Shown here one piece after another: positions 52,427 to 63,165 of a stretch of 64,000 bases of DNA (the stretch's first letter is position 1; each line of letters begins with the position of its first letter). Location: positions 86,276 through 150,275 of the forward strand of contig NZ_FRCQ01000016.1 in assembly GCF_900142965.1 (NCBI RefSeq), given 5' to 3'. The DNA comes from Rhizobacter sp. OV335. Its GTDB lineage: Bacteria > Pseudomonadota > Gammaproteobacteria > Burkholderiales > Burkholderiaceae_C. The position numbers were made by a program, and so were the translations under genes. A model generated the notes under the pieces. It worked only from the letters and a program-made list of their open reading frames with translations. It was not told the DNA's origin and searched no databases.

Positions 52427-55240
52427 TCAGGAGGTCGCAACCAGCCGTGAGGCGAGCAGGGCGATGCGCACCGGCAGCCGTCGCACGATGGCTGCCATCT
52501 CGGCCGCATTGCGGCCCCAGGCGTGTCCGTTCAGCGGCACGCCGGCGGGCGGCTGCGCGCCGATCGCCAGGTGGGTTGCCGTGCCAAGTGACACCCCCGC
52601 GTCCAGCCCGAAGCGGGGCTCGGTCGGGTGCTCGCGGATCACGACGTACCAGCCCGGCCCGCCGTCCTTGCCGATGGCTTTTTCCACCGGCACCTCGAAG
52701 CCGAAGAAGCTGACGTCCGGCGGCAAGCTTCCGCTGAAGATCGGAGGCAGTTCCGGCGAGCCGCCCAGGTCCGGTCCCGGGGCGCCAGGCGTGCCGGGGC
52801 GCTTGGCCGGCACCATCGATATCGCCGCGTTCGGGTAGCGCTGCAGCAGGTCGCTGCGCATCAACATCACGAACTCGTCGCCCTTAGGCGCGGCGGCCGG
52901 GTCGCCCAGCGTGCGCGTGCCCCAGGTGTGCACCGGTTCGATGTCGGCCGGCGCGACATTGGGCACGCCGTGCCCCCAGAAGTGGTCGAAGCAGGTGCCG
53001 CGTTGGTCGGTGGGGAAACCGCGCCACAGCAGCTCGCGGCCCATCTCGTGGTTGAGCCCGACCAGGTAGGCCTCGATGAATCGGCGGTTGGTGCGCAGGC
53101 CGAGCACCGAATTGGCACCGACCTGGTCCAGCCCTGGCAGCAGCAGCTGGTCGCCCAGCTCGTGCAGGGCCTCGACCATCGGCTGCGGGAAATGCGGCGC
53201 AGCCATCACCGGCTCGAGCCCGGTGACCGGCACGCCGGGCGCGGTGGGGGCGAGCACGCCGTCGCCGGTAGCCACGAGGGCCTGAGCTAGCGCACGCAAG
53301 GCCGGTCCTGGACGCGTCTGCTCGATCACCTGCGACTTCACCGGCTCCAGCACCGGCGGCGCGGGGGGCGCCGGCGGGCGGGCGTAGTCGATGCGCGGGA
53401 TGTGCTCCAGCGCCGCCGCGCGGAAGTAGCCCGCTAGCTCGGTGGCGTGCTTCGGCACAGGCGGCCCGGGCATCGTGACCGGTGCCTTCTCGGGCGCCAC
53501 GAGGAAGGCGCCGAAGAACGAATCGGCTGGCAGCTGTGCGACGGGCAGCGGCGGAAGCACGGCGAAATCCATCGGCGCCGGGATCGGAGCCCCCGGGTCG
53601 ACCAGGGCCGCCGCCGATGTCGGCGACGTCGCCGACGCCGCCAGCGCCGCCACACCCGCCGGCCGCGTCCCCACGCCGTTCAGCGCTGTGACCCAGGTCG
53701 GCATGGACCAGCGCTGGAAGTTCTTGGCACGCAGGCGCTGCGTGAGCGGGCCGCGCAGGCGGCCGATGCGCCGCATCGCCGAGCGGGTGGCCGCCACCGG
53801 CAGCCGCGACGCAGCCTGTGTCACCAGCAGCGAGTGCCCGTTGGCGTGCCGCAGACGGGGAAAGGCGGGCGCCGTCACGCGCAGGATGGCCTCCTCGTCC
53901 AGCGGCGCGAAGTGCCGGGCATGCAGGCGTTCGCCGACTGCCAGGCTCATCGCCATCTGCCTCAGGCGCTGGTTGACGGCCTGCACCTGGGCCGCCTGCT
54001 CCCAGGCCGAGGCCATCAGCTCCTCCTGGTACTGCTGCACCACGCGTGTGCCGCAGGCGGCGGCGATGCGCCAGCGCGGGTCGAGGTTGAGCTGGTCGAT
54101 CCAGCTGATGGCGTCGGTCGACACCGTCTTGCGACCGGCATGCCAGCGGCCGTAGAGAGGCGGGGCCAGCAGCGGGTCGCTGCCGGGTACAAGCATCTCG
54201 GTCAGGCCGGGCTGGTTGACGATGCCGGCCAGCGCCGTGCGCACGGCCAAGTCCGGCCCATCCCCCTGCGGGCCTGGGTGCGGCGCGGAGGCCGGCGTGA
54301 CGGGCAGCAGCGCGCCCTCCATGACCTGGGTGCTGCCGGCAGCCACCGGGAAGCCCGAGTGGCTGATGTCGATCGTGCGGCGTCCTAGGGTGCCGGGTGT
54401 CCCGGGCTTGAGCAGCCGCGCGAGCGATTCGAAATCGCCGCCGCGTCCGGTGCGGAACTCCCAGTGGTGGTAAACCGGCAGCGTGACCTGGGCCGGTGCC
54501 GCGGGCGTGAGCGACCAGGCCGGCGCCATCGCGGTGGCCGACACCAGGTCGGCCTCGCTGACCGGCAGGCCCAGGCCGGCGCGACGGCCCAGCTCGAAGC
54601 TTGGCACCACGCAGGCGAGGTAAGCGGTGTCCGCCGCCAGCAGGCGCGGGCAGACCAGACGCGACAACGACAGCGCCGGCGAACCGGCCAGCACCGTGCG
54701 GACGGTTTCGGTCGCCGTGTCGTCGGCTGCCACCTGCGCATGCGCCCAGGCCCAGCCATCTTTCAGGTCCGGCAGCTCGGCCGCCGGCACGGCCGGCAAC
54801 GCGATCTGCAGCGCCGGTAGGTTGGAGGTTGCGGTGGCGCCGGCCACGGAGGCGGCGCCCAGCGTCACGCCCGGCTGCTTGCGCACGACGACCAGGCTCA
54901 GCCAGGGCCGCAACCGCGCGTCGGCGTTGGCCCGTGCAGGCGTGAACAGCCATGGGAAATCCGGCCGGTCGAACTCGATGGACGCGAAGCAGTTCGGCTC
55001 GAAGTCGGTAGTGGCGGGCCGCGGGTCGGTGCGCACCACTTGGTTCTCGTCGATGCCGGTCACGTCGGCCGGGCCGCGCAGGCGCACGGCGATGCCTGGG
55101 ACCGGTGCATCGTTCAGCGTGAGCGTAGGCTTGATGGTGGCGACCGCGCTCTGTTTGGCCGAGAGCGTGTCGTCGACGGTGATGGCGGAGGCCGCGCCCT
55201 GGCGGACCCAGGGCAGGAAACTCAGGCTTGCATTCGACAT
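52427..55240 (-). CDS. Giant-operon gene 3: uncharacterised 937-residue protein
   Basis: The protein begins [20 protein letters not shown]. An N-terminal beta-rich domain (about 40-230, [40 protein letters not shown]) is followed by [20 protein letters not shown] near 275, a stretch found in other uncharacterised large proteins, then a helical section ([20 protein letters not shown]) and a C-terminal part with [20 protein letters not shown] and [19 protein letters not shown]. There are no transmembrane segments or secretion signal. It starts 39 bases after the DUF6603 gene. Function unknown. Confidence 0.85.
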   Translation of the reverse strand: MSNASLSFLPWVRQGAASAITVDDTLSAKQSAVATIKPTLTLNDAPVPGIAVRLRGPADVTGIDENQVVRTDPRPATTDFEPNCFASIEFDRPDFPWLFTPARANADARLRPWLSLVVVRKQPGVTLGAASVAGATATSNLPALQIALPAVPAAELPDLKDGWAWAHAQVAADDTATETVRTVLAGSPALSLSRLVCPRLLAADTAYLACVVPSFELGRRAGLGLPVSEADLVSATAMAPAWSLTPAAPAQVTLPVYHHWEFRTGRGGDFESLARLLKPGTPGTLGRRTIDISHSGFPVAAGSTQVMEGALLPVTPASAPHPGPQGDGPDLAVRTALAGIVNQPGLTEMLVPGSDPLLAPPLYGRWHAGRKTVSTDAISWIDQLNLDPRWRIAAACGTRVVQQYQEELMASAWEQAAQVQAVNQRLRQMAMSLAVGERLHARHFAPLDEEAILRVTAPAFPRLRHANGHSLLVTQAASRLPVAATRSAMRRIGRLRGPLTQRLRAKNFQRWSMPTWVTALNGVGTRPAGVAALAASATSPTSAAALVDPGAPIPAPMDFAVLPPLPVAQLPADSFFGAFLVAPEKAPVTMPGPPVPKHATELAGYFRAAALEHIPRIDYARPPAPPAPPVLEPVKSQVIEQTRPGPALRALAQALVATGDGVLAPTAPGVPVTGLEPVMAAPHFPQPMVEALHELGDQLLLPGLDQVGANSVLGLRTNRRFIEAYLVGLNHEMGRELLWRGFPTDQRGTCFDHFWGHGVPNVAPADIEPVHTWGTRTLGDPAAAPKGDEFVMLMRSDLLQRYPNAAISMVPAKRPGTPGAPGPDLGGSPELPPIFSGSLPPDVSFFGFEVPVEKAIGKDGGPGWYVVIREHPTEPRFGLDAGVSLGTATHLAIGAQPPAGVPLNGHAWGRNAAEMAAIVRRLPVRIALLASRLVATS

Positions 55241-55279
55241 GTGAGGCGCCTTGTGGAAGGTGTTCTGGAAGGGGAGGGG

Positions 55280-58200
55280 CTAGTGCGCCGCCAACTCGTG
55301 GCTGGGCACCAGGAGCCACTGCGCGCCGCCGCGGTTCAGCTGGTCCAGCGTGGCCCGCTGGTCGCTCCACGATGCCGGCGTGGCCAGCGCAGGCGACAGG
55401 CGCGGCGCCGTGTCAGCCGCGTTGACGATCTGCCAGCGCGGTGCAACCAGCGTGGCGGCGGGCGAGGCTTTCTCGTTGCGGAAACGGGCCTTGCCGGTGC
55501 GGCGCAGCACTGCGCGCGCCGCGGCGCCGGTGTCGCGGTGCGCCGTCAACTCGTCCAACGACATCGTGTGCCGGGTGGGTGCCGGGGCTGCGTCGACGGC
55601 CGCCGCGCGCTCGCCCAGCACGATGGACTCGTATTCGAGCGGCGCCGGCACGACGGGGCCGAACATCGGCTTGGCCTCGCCGATCACGAGGCCTGCGTCC
55701 ATGGCCTCGAAGGACGGGGCGGCCAGCTTCTCGTCGTCCGACATCGTGAAGTAGCGCGCCGGGGCGAAGGCCGCCTGCTGGCGCGTGGCCGGCGTGTCGT
55801 CCAGCCGCGCATCGAGTCGGAAGCGGCGCGGCCCGGCGACGGCGAGGCCGCCGTAGGTGTCGATGTCGCGGTGGGTGTTCAGTGGCACCAGCTGCTGCTG
55901 CACCGACAACTGACCCAGCGGGTCCAGCACCAGCCCGGTGCCGGAGGGCTGGCTGCGCAGCGCGACACCGTGGCTCGCGCCATCGGCCCGCAGCGTGCGC
56001 CAGTTGGCCGCATCGGACAGTGCGCGCGTCAGCTCGTCGACCAGCGAGATCGACGCAGGCGGCTTGCGCAGGGCATCGCCGCCGGCCAGCGTGAACTCGA
56101 AGTGCACCGAGAAGCTGAACCAGAGGATCTCGAACTTCGCGCGTGCCGCGATGCGCAGCGGCAGCGGCCCTTCGAGTGTGCCGTCCAGCGACACCTTGAA
56201 CAGGTTGTGCGAGTGGAACTTAAGCTGCACGGCCGCGTGGAAGTCGACGATGAAGTGCGGCGGCACCAGCGTGACCAGCGCATCGAAGCCCAGGTCGCCG
56301 CTGACGCTGAAGCCCGCGGCTTCGGCATACAGCGAGGCGCGCGCGCCGAACTGCACGGTGTTGGCGGTGATGGCGAAGTAGGCATCGCAGACCAGGCGCG
56401 GGTTCTTGCCGGAAGACAGCGCCACGGCCACGCGCTCGAGCAGTGGAAAGCCTGCGGGCGGTGCGAAATGCGGGTTCAGGCCGCCGACCGCGAGCACGAA
56501 ATGCGCCCCCGTTCCGGCGTCGGGCCAGGCAGCGCGCAGGGCGGCCGAGCCGGTGACCGGAAACTGGTGCACCAGCCGCGAGTCGATCAGCCGGGCATCG
56601 AGTTCGATGGTCTTGCTGTCGAAATCCAGGATGCCGATCGCGTCCAGGTTCAGGCGGATCAGGTCGTCGTCGGCCGCCGGCAGCAGCGCGCTGACGCGCC
56701 CGAAGGTCAGCAGGCGGGTGCGTGCACCCAGCTCGAGCACCAGGGCCAGGTCGGCCTGCACCAGGGTCGGGGTGAACCAGCTGAGGCGGGCCAGCAGGCC
56801 GAACACGATGCTGCCGCGGTTCACCGGGAAGGCGGCTGAGAGGGCCTGCAGCAGCGCCGGTGCATTGGCGACCGGGTCGCGCGGGAACAGCAGCGCGGGC
56901 AGGGTGCCTGCGGCCATCGCGGCGCGCAGCGCGCGCTCGTCGAAGGTGTGCTGGATACCGAGCATGCCGCCGATGCGCTGCAGCATGATGCCGAAGCCGA
57001 GCGGCACCGGGCGGAAGCCCTCGGCCGTTATGAACACCAGCAACGAGTAGCCGGGCCGGCCGTCCGGCATGCGGGTGCCGATCAGGCCATAGGCGCTGAC
57101 GGTAAGCTGGTCGTGCAGAGTCAGCTGCAGGGCGCCGGAGTAGGTACCACTCGCGCTGTCGTGCGCCAGGAAGCCGCCGCCGGCGATCAGGCCGTGGGCG
57201 TCGATGGACAGGCCCACGCCGTCCGGTGGCTTGAAGTCGAGCGCGAGATCGGCCACGCCCAGGTTGCCGCCGGTGGATGGGAAGGTGAGGGCGCCTGTCA
57301 GGCCCAGGCCTTTTACCGTGGCCTGGATCGGGCCCAGCGAGGCGCCCAGGCGGGTCGAAATGCTGGCCTCGACGCGACCATCGTGCGCATGCAAACCCAG
57401 GTCGATCGCGCTCAGCGCAATGCCACCCGCCGACAGGCCGACCGGCAGCGAGGCATCCATGCCGGCGGCACCGCGCAGCGACAGGCCGCCATCAGTGGAC
57501 CAACCCAGGCCGAGGTCGAAGTCGGCGCGCAGGCCGTCGGAAGGCAGCAGGCTCGCGATGAAGCCGTCCTGGTCGCCGGAGGCGATCACGAGGGACGACT
57601 TGGAGACGTCGGCCGACAGCGCGAGCGACTGTTTCGCAGCCGACAGGTCAGCCGCGAGTTTCAGCTTTGCCCCGCCGACCTCGAGCCGCGAGCCGTCCGC
57701 CGGACCGATCAAATAAGCCGGGCCGTCGACAAGAGGGGGCAGGGTGGCGGTGACACTGGCCTGCACGCCGGAGCTGGCCGCATCGGGCGGCAGGGTGAGG
57801 CCGTGCGGGCCCCAGGCCAGCGCATCGGCGCCGGCGTTCAACGCGAGGTCAATGGTCCAGCCGCCGACCTGGCGCGTGCTGTTGAGCTGGTCGAAGGGGT
57901 GGATGACAAGGCCCAGGTCGCCGGCCTCGGCACTGGACAGCGTGAGCGCCAAGCCGGCCTCGGCAGCGGCACCGCGCAGCGTGTCGTCGACATGGATCAG
58001 CAGGGCGTCCTTCACGTAGGTCGCCGCATCGCCCAAGATGTCGCCTTCGTCCGAGCAGGTGCCGAGTCGGCAACTGACGCCCAGCGAGCGCAGCAGCATC
58101 AGCAGCCTCGGGAACAGCTTGAGCGCTGCTGCTCCGGCATCGGCCTGCGTGAGCAGGGGGCGTGCGTATTCGGCCCGCAGCACGGCGAGCGGGTTCTGCA

Positions 58201-58720
58201 GAAGCGGCACGAGGCGGTCGAATTGCAGCCGGTCAACGCGGCTTGCGGCGCGCACGACCTCGCCATCCTGAATCACCGGCGGGCGCAGCGGCAACTCCTC
58301 GCCAGGGACGATCAGCGTCGTCAGCACGGCCAAGCTGCGCGCCACCGGATGGTTCACGATCAGGTGGCTGCCGACCAGCTTCTGCAGCAGGTCGTTGCCC
58401 ACGCCTGCCAAGGAGGGAGACTGGGCGCCCAATTGGTCCATGGCACGGAGCGTCGCCCAGGTCTGTTGCGCGAGCTTCAGCAGCTTGCCGGCGTTATCGA
58501 ACGACAGATCGGTCGAACCCTTGAGATCCTGAACCTGCGCGTACAGGCCGATTACCGCCGTCATCGCGTCGGCCAGCACTTGGCGTTGCGCGTCGGGCAC
58601 GATGGCGCCCACCGAAGCGAGCAGGCGGTCGATCTTGCCCTCGTCGAGGGCCGTCTCCAGGAGGGGCTGAACGAGGTCACCGATGTCGTCGCCGAGAGTT
58701 TCCAGCAATGAGTCGCTCAT
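55280..58720 (-). CDS. Giant-operon gene 2: DUF6603 protein, 1146 residues
   Basis: The protein starts MSDSLLETLGDDIGDLVQPL, overlapping the end of the phosphatase gene by 4 bases. After a helical N-terminal region (about 1-150) come long beta-rich sections. From about 540 to 800 it matches the DUF6603 family: GFGIMLQRIGGMLGIQHTFD, LPALLFPRDPVANAPALLQA, NRGSIVFGLLARLSWFTPTL, GRVSALLPAADDDLIRLNLD and TGSAALRAAW. The function of the family is unknown to me; the regular beta pattern suggests a large beta-structured scaffold or shell protein. No signal peptide. The C-terminal 250 residues are less conserved and end in SHELAAH. Confidence 0.9.
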   Translation of the reverse strand: MSDSLLETLGDDIGDLVQPLLETALDEGKIDRLLASVGAIVPDAQRQVLADAMTAVIGLYAQVQDLKGSTDLSFDNAGKLLKLAQQTWATLRAMDQLGAQSPSLAGVGNDLLQKLVGSHLIVNHPVARSLAVLTTLIVPGEELPLRPPVIQDGEVVRAASRVDRLQFDRLVPLLQNPLAVLRAEYARPLLTQADAGAAALKLFPRLLMLLRSLGVSCRLGTCSDEGDILGDAATYVKDALLIHVDDTLRGAAAEAGLALTLSSAEAGDLGLVIHPFDQLNSTRQVGGWTIDLALNAGADALAWGPHGLTLPPDAASSGVQASVTATLPPLVDGPAYLIGPADGSRLEVGGAKLKLAADLSAAKQSLALSADVSKSSLVIASGDQDGFIASLLPSDGLRADFDLGLGWSTDGGLSLRGAAGMDASLPVGLSAGGIALSAIDLGLHAHDGRVEASISTRLGASLGPIQATVKGLGLTGALTFPSTGGNLGVADLALDFKPPDGVGLSIDAHGLIAGGGFLAHDSASGTYSGALQLTLHDQLTVSAYGLIGTRMPDGRPGYSLLVFITAEGFRPVPLGFGIMLQRIGGMLGIQHTFDERALRAAMAAGTLPALLFPRDPVANAPALLQALSAAFPVNRGSIVFGLLARLSWFTPTLVQADLALVLELGARTRLLTFGRVSALLPAADDDLIRLNLDAIGILDFDSKTIELDARLIDSRLVHQFPVTGSAALRAAWPDAGTGAHFVLAVGGLNPHFAPPAGFPLLERVAVALSSGKNPRLVCDAYFAITANTVQFGARASLYAEAAGFSVSGDLGFDALVTLVPPHFIVDFHAAVQLKFHSHNLFKVSLDGTLEGPLPLRIAARAKFEILWFSFSVHFEFTLAGGDALRKPPASISLVDELTRALSDAANWRTLRADGASHGVALRSQPSGTGLVLDPLGQLSVQQQLVPLNTHRDIDTYGGLAVAGPRRFRLDARLDDTPATRQQAAFAPARYFTMSDDEKLAAPSFEAMDAGLVIGEAKPMFGPVVPAPLEYESIVLGERAAAVDAAPAPTRHTMSLDELTAHRDTGAAARAVLRRTGKARFRNEKASPAATLVAPRWQIVNAADTAPRLSPALATPASWSDQRATLDQLNRGGAQWLLVPSHELAAH

Positions 58721-61191
58721 AGTCCGTTCCTCGATCGGATGTCCGGGAATTCGGGATCATTGGGTGCGTTGACGTCGAGCCGGACCGTGTAGAGGGTCGA
58801 GCGCGGCAAGGCGGGATTCGGCTGGGTCCAGTGCAGCCGGTGGAGGGCCTTGAGTTCGGCCGGGGTTTCGCCCGCGAAGGTAAGTTCGCCGAGGTTGTTC
58901 AGCCCGACGACGATCTGCGCCTTGGCGTAGCTCGCGATCATCCAGCTGGACAACGCAGTCTCGTAGGCCTTGGCGACCTTCGCGCGCTCGGCAGGTGTCG
59001 CCGCGGCCGTTGGCAGGGGCGGAACGAATGGCAGCACGGGCCGTGTCGTGCCCGCTTCACCTGTCGGCAGAAGATAGTCCAGCCGGTATCGATAGTCGGG
59101 GGGCTGCGCCAGGGTTACCAAAGCGCTGACGGGCTGCCCATCGACGGCTTCGGCCTGCGACACGTCGAGGGTCCGCCGCTCGACCCTGAGCGCCCCGAAC
59201 AAGGGGTCGTTGCCCACCACGGTGCCGGCCGGCCACGACGACGGATTCCAGCCGACGTAGCCTTCGGTCAGGGCGTGGCGAATCATCAGTTGGGTCAGTT
59301 CGGCATGCGGCGAGTGGAAATAGCCCTCCGTGTGGAAGCCGACCGTGTCGTCGGTCTGCTTCTTCAACGAACTCGCGACGAGTTGCGCGATCACCGCGGC
59401 TGTCGACTGCCCGCTGCCTGCGTCCCCAAAGCGACGGGTCGCGCGATACACGAGGCGACTCGCAAAGCTCATGTGCACGTCGCCCGACAACAGGAGCACG
59501 GCACCCTTGTGGCTCAGTCCGTCGCGGGCGGGGAGCTTGCTCGTGAGCGTGGTCAGGAGGCGGTCGAAGGACTCCGAAGGCAGGTCCCAGGCCTCGTACA
59601 AGTCCGGATGGTCCTGCAGGATGTTGGTGAGCCGATCGTGGCGCGAGGCGGCCCTGATCGGCTGGACCGGCGGCGCGTTCGTGGTCAGTACCACCATCAT
59701 CAGGCGCTCGCCCGGTGACGGCGCGTTGCCGATCTGGCGCAGCAGTTCCGCAGGCGGCAGCAGATGCGTGCCGTCGCTGGCCCGGGGAAAGGCGCGCCAG
59801 GTACGCGTGTCCGCAAAGATCACCAGGTGCGCCGGGCCTTCGACAAAGTAGTCGTAGGTCAGTGCGTTCGAGCCGTGGGACAGTGCCCGCGTGGCGTCCA
59901 GGCGGCCCTGCGGCACGCCCAGCAGGGAACTCAGCGTGGCAGAGGCGTCGTCGTACTTCGATGCCTTGTCGACATACGACTGTGGCTGCGCAGGGTTCGG
60001 AGTGTCGACCAGTGCGAGCAACTTTGCGCCGGCGGCCGTGCCTTCGAAGTCTTCCGGCTTGTTGCCCCAATGTTGGCAAAGCGCATAGGCCAGCAGGCCG
60101 TTCTGGACCATGCGGCGACCCAGTGGATTCCCGTAGACGCCGTTGCAGAACACCATGTCCATGTTCCAGTCGTCCGTGATCTCGTGATCGTCGAAGATCA
60201 TGTACGTTGGGACGTTCGCCAGGGCGCAACGAACCTTTTCCAGGCCACTGCGAAACTTCCCGATCCGCGCGATGTCGGCCACGGCGCCATCCTGGAAGTG
60301 GCGCAGCTTGGGCATCAGTCGCAGCATCGTGCGCCCTTCGGTATTTGCAAGGGCGTCCGCGTAGATCTGCGGCCAGAGCGGCACGGCGTCCGGAAACCAC
60401 AACTCGGGCGACCATGCGAACAAGTACATGCACAGGTACTCGCCCAAGGACATCAAGTGCGTTTCCCTGTCTTCCGACGTGAACCCAGCCTCTGTCAAGT
60501 AGGTGCCGCGCCGGTAAGGTGCGACTTCCGAGGGCTTGACGGTCTTGCCTCCTGCCCTCGGCAAGACCTCCTTCCAGCCGAGCAGCACATCCGACGCGTC
60601 GCCCAGCATCGTCAACATGCTGGAGGCGACGTCGTCGGCATAGATCTGGTCGCCCGTCAGAAGCAGTTGATGGGGCCGCAGCAGCGGGTTGCCGGCGAGC
60701 ACAGCGAGATGCGTGTCCAGGAGGGGCAGCATGTCGTTGCCTGCTCCACTGGCCTTGCGGCACGACCCCTGGTAGATCCGCAACTGGCTCAGCTTCGCAG
60801 GTGGCAGTGCGAAGCTGGGGTTGTGCAACCCCTGATCCGCATAGGCAAGCCGTGCGTTCTTCGTGGCCTTGGCCAAGTCGCAGGTCTCGCCATCGTCGAA
60901 CACGAAATTCAGCGTGTACTGGTAATTCACGCCGGGGATCGCATCGGGGTGTGACGTGACGAGGCGGGCAGTCACCGCCACCAGGTGCAGATGGCGCCCG
61001 ATTGCGACGCTGCGTCGCTGCCCCTGCATCACCACTCCACCCTGCTGGTCGACAACAGTGATGGTCACGGTGGCACCGACGCGCAGTGCCAGCCAGACAG
61101 TCGCAGCTTTTGGGGACACGCGCCGCAGGATCGGCCCAGCCACGACCTTGGCCTTGGTATCCAGCGACTGGATCAGCGATTGCCATGCCAT
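58717..61191 (-). CDS. Giant-operon gene 1: PhoD-like phosphatase without export signal
   Basis: ATG 61191 (MAWQSLIQSLDTKAKVVAGP) gives 824 residues; further in-frame codons upstream are not needed. The metallophosphatase core has the PhoD motif order: QLLLTGDQIYADDVASSML, MIFDDHEITDDWNMD, VIFADTRTWRAF, and LLLSGDVHMSFASRLVYR near the end of the catalytic part. An N-terminal fibronectin-like domain (about 20-120, GPILRRVSPKAATVWLALR) precedes it, as in PhoD enzymes. Unlike typical PhoD it lacks a Tat signal, so it should act in the cytoplasm. It is the first gene of the operon. Confidence 0.92.
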   Translation of the reverse strand: MAWQSLIQSLDTKAKVVAGPILRRVSPKAATVWLALRVGATVTITVVDQQGGVVMQGQRRSVAIGRHLHLVAVTARLVTSHPDAIPGVNYQYTLNFVFDDGETCDLAKATKNARLAYADQGLHNPSFALPPAKLSQLRIYQGSCRKASGAGNDMLPLLDTHLAVLAGNPLLRPHQLLLTGDQIYADDVASSMLTMLGDASDVLLGWKEVLPRAGGKTVKPSEVAPYRRGTYLTEAGFTSEDRETHLMSLGEYLCMYLFAWSPELWFPDAVPLWPQIYADALANTEGRTMLRLMPKLRHFQDGAVADIARIGKFRSGLEKVRCALANVPTYMIFDDHEITDDWNMDMVFCNGVYGNPLGRRMVQNGLLAYALCQHWGNKPEDFEGTAAGAKLLALVDTPNPAQPQSYVDKASKYDDASATLSSLLGVPQGRLDATRALSHGSNALTYDYFVEGPAHLVIFADTRTWRAFPRASDGTHLLPPAELLRQIGNAPSPGERLMMVVLTTNAPPVQPIRAASRHDRLTNILQDHPDLYEAWDLPSESFDRLLTTLTSKLPARDGLSHKGAVLLLSGDVHMSFASRLVYRATRRFGDAGSGQSTAAVIAQLVASSLKKQTDDTVGFHTEGYFHSPHAELTQLMIRHALTEGYVGWNPSSWPAGTVVGNDPLFGALRVERRTLDVSQAEAVDGQPVSALVTLAQPPDYRYRLDYLLPTGEAGTTRPVLPFVPPLPTAAATPAERAKVAKAYETALSSWMIASYAKAQIVVGLNNLGELTFAGETPAELKALHRLHWTQPNPALPRSTLYTVRLDVNAPNDPEFPDIRSRNGL

Positions 61192-61518
61192 GGGAGGCCC
61201 TCCCCGGCATGCACGGGCAGTGCGGTGCGTTCCATCGTCTTGCTCCGACGGCGCGTCCATTTGCGCCTCGATGGTAAAAACGCAACCCGCAGCTCAAACC
61301 CGACACGCTTCCTCAAAAGAGGGGATGAAACGATGGCCTCTAGCGCCCTGTCGAGCATGGCCTTGGCTTCACGCGTAGTCGGTGGATCGTCGCCAACCGC
61401 CTCGCGCAGATCGGAAAAGACCTCGCGCGCCGCTCCGTCCAATACGTTATTGCCGCCTCGGCGGCAAGCGCAATGCATGGCACGCAAACACCAGGTGGTC
61501 CGAAGACGTCCCGTTGGC
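61192..61518. other. Probable promoter region of the giant operon
   Basis: About 330 bases upstream of the first operon gene, with no accepted gene. A minus-strand frame of about 100 codons (61173-61487) crosses the operon start and may be chance. The promoter of the 15.9-kb operon should lie here; no LexA-type box or clear operator was seen. Confidence 0.4.
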
Positions 61519-62110
61519 TCAGGATTTGTCTCTTGAGTCGAGAATTCGACTCGCCGCGCTATCGATCACGGCGTGCCGGAAATATCCAACCAGCGAGGCT
61601 GTCGACCGATGCCCGGTCATTCCCATCGTCTCACCGAGCGGGATCTATCGACGGCCGGTCTCGGTCACGAATCCCGAGCGCAGCGTGTGGGCGGAGAAGC
61701 CTTCGTCGATGCCCGCCAGGCCGCAGCGCTTCTTGACGATGTCGCGCACGGCGGCCGGCGACAGCGGCTCCCCGAGCTTGCCGCCACGCCGCACGCGTCT
61801 GAAGAGGGGGCCCGCGACATCTGCGCGGCGGCCAGCCAGCCCTGCAGTGCGACGGCCCCGCGCCCCACAACAGGTTCGACGATTGCCTGTGTCATGTCTG
61901 GTCCCACGGGGGTCTCGGTCCAGTAGGCCTGGATCGTCGCGCAGTGTGCCTCGTAGACCATTCGAGCGCGTTCCAAGCCTTGTTCCCAGTCGTCGGTGAG
62001 CTGGCGGCACTGCGAGTCAATGTCGACCCCGCGATGCCGCGTGCTGGAAGCGGTGGCGTAGTCGCGAGCTTGCTGCTGCAGGTTGTCACCATTGAAGGTC
62101 TTGCGATTCA
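61519..62110 (-). pseudogene. Tyrosine recombinase (integrase) with frameshift and internal stop
   Basis: In the minus-strand frame ending at 61519 the C-terminal catalytic part of a tyrosine recombinase is visible: PLFRRVRRGGKLGEPLSPAA, VKKRCGLAGIDEGFSAHTLR (H-x-x-R motif), GFVTETGRR, then an in-frame stop (61645-61647), then IPLGETMGMTGHRSTASLVG (second H-x-x-R-like motif) and YFRHAVIDS. Upstream the reading frame shifts at about 61830 into ...AIVEPVVGRGAVALQGWLAA, which would be the preceding part of the same protein. The gene is therefore broken at least twice. It marks an old integration end next to the giant operon. Confidence 0.75.
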
Positions 62111-63093
62111 CGAACAGCCAGTCCGCAACCCTGCAGTGACCCGCCTTTGGCGAGCACGTTGCCAGTCTCAACTTGATGCGCGATCTGGGTCGCGTGGGCG
62201 CGATCAAGAATGGGTGTCCTTCCGGCGGGAAGATCGGAACGAAGTCGAGCGGCGCTGTCGGGACGTGATGGCATCGGCCGTGATGGGCGGTTATGTGAAC
62301 GCGCCGGCGTGAAGGCTGCGGCGGCACTGAAAGTTGCTACAGCCGGCCGCGCGCGACGACCTGTCTCACATTGAATATCACGTGGCTCGCGGAAGTTCAA
62401 GGGCAGGCGAGAGGCAGTCCCGTAGCCCGTACGCGGCAGCGATACTGCCCGTGCCCACCTCAGCGCGCGTTCTTGACTGATCTTCGAGCTCCCAATCATT
62501 GGGGGCCGAGCGATTGCCGCCTCTGTCGCTAGGTGAAATGCTGTCGGCGGAGTCTAGGCTCGGGCGAACCGTGAGATCGAACAGAAAGAGCGAAGCTGGT
62601 GCAGGCCCAGTTGTCTTGCGCACGACCGTAGGAGTGTCGCAGAAGCACAGGTTCCCCTCAAGCAGACGTCTTGACAACACGGCCGCCGCGCTGTTGAGCT
62701 TGCGGCGAACTTCTTTGCTGAAGGCCCGGAGGTAGATCCGATCGACAGACAACCAAACGCAGACCAGTTGATCTGGTTGCGACCGCAGTTGCGTTGTTCC
62801 TCGTCACCAGACAACCAGATGGCAGGCATAGCTCAGTCGTTGCTAGCCACGTTGGCAGGTAGAACACGGCCAGTCAGAACGAGAGCAATCCGACGCTTGA
62901 CGAAGGTTTTACGCGACAACGGCCTCAAAGTCTTCGAGATCACCTCGTGCGCGATGCGCCGGACCGCTTCGATACGCTCGTCAGGCGATCAACGGGAGGG
63001 GAGGACGGCATGGAGGTGGGCGCTCATGGAGTTCCGGTCGGACACGGGAGGGGCTCCACGATAGGCCGCGATCGGCAGGCGGCCCTGGATCGC
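62111..63093. other. Unassigned stretch between the integrase relic and the IS256 element
   Basis: Nearly 1 kb without a recognisable gene. Frames at 62378-62752 and 62554-62829 (minus) and 62768-63064 (plus) overlap, have unlikely composition and show no known motif. It may hold decayed mobile DNA. Confidence 0.35.
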
Positions 63094-63120
63094 GGGAGTG
63101 TCTGAATTTTTGTGTTCAAG
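63094..63120 (-). repeat. Probable terminal inverted repeat of the IS256-family element
   Basis: The sequence starting GGGAGTGTCTGAATTTTTGT at 63094 is about 45 bases after the transposase stop codon and reads outward with the AT-rich core (ACACAAAAATTC on the other strand) usual for ends of this family. The other end lies beyond the window, so the pairing could not be checked. Confidence 0.55.
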
Positions 63121-63165
63121 GCGCTCGGAGACTTCTCCATCGAAGTGGAGAAGTCGGTGGTGATG

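Noticed and set aside
52884..55370. Minus-strand frame of 828 codons overlapping the 937-residue gene in another register
   Set aside because: Arg/Ala/Gly-rich shadow without domains; the 937-residue frame has natural composition and good spacing.
59057..61306. Minus-strand frame of 749 codons over the PhoD-like gene
   Set aside because: Same-strand out-of-register shadow; the PhoD motifs are all in the accepted frame.
62378..62752. Minus-strand frame of 124 codons between integrase relic and IS256
   Set aside because: Composition is not clearly protein-like, it overlaps other frames of similar length, and no family is recognised.
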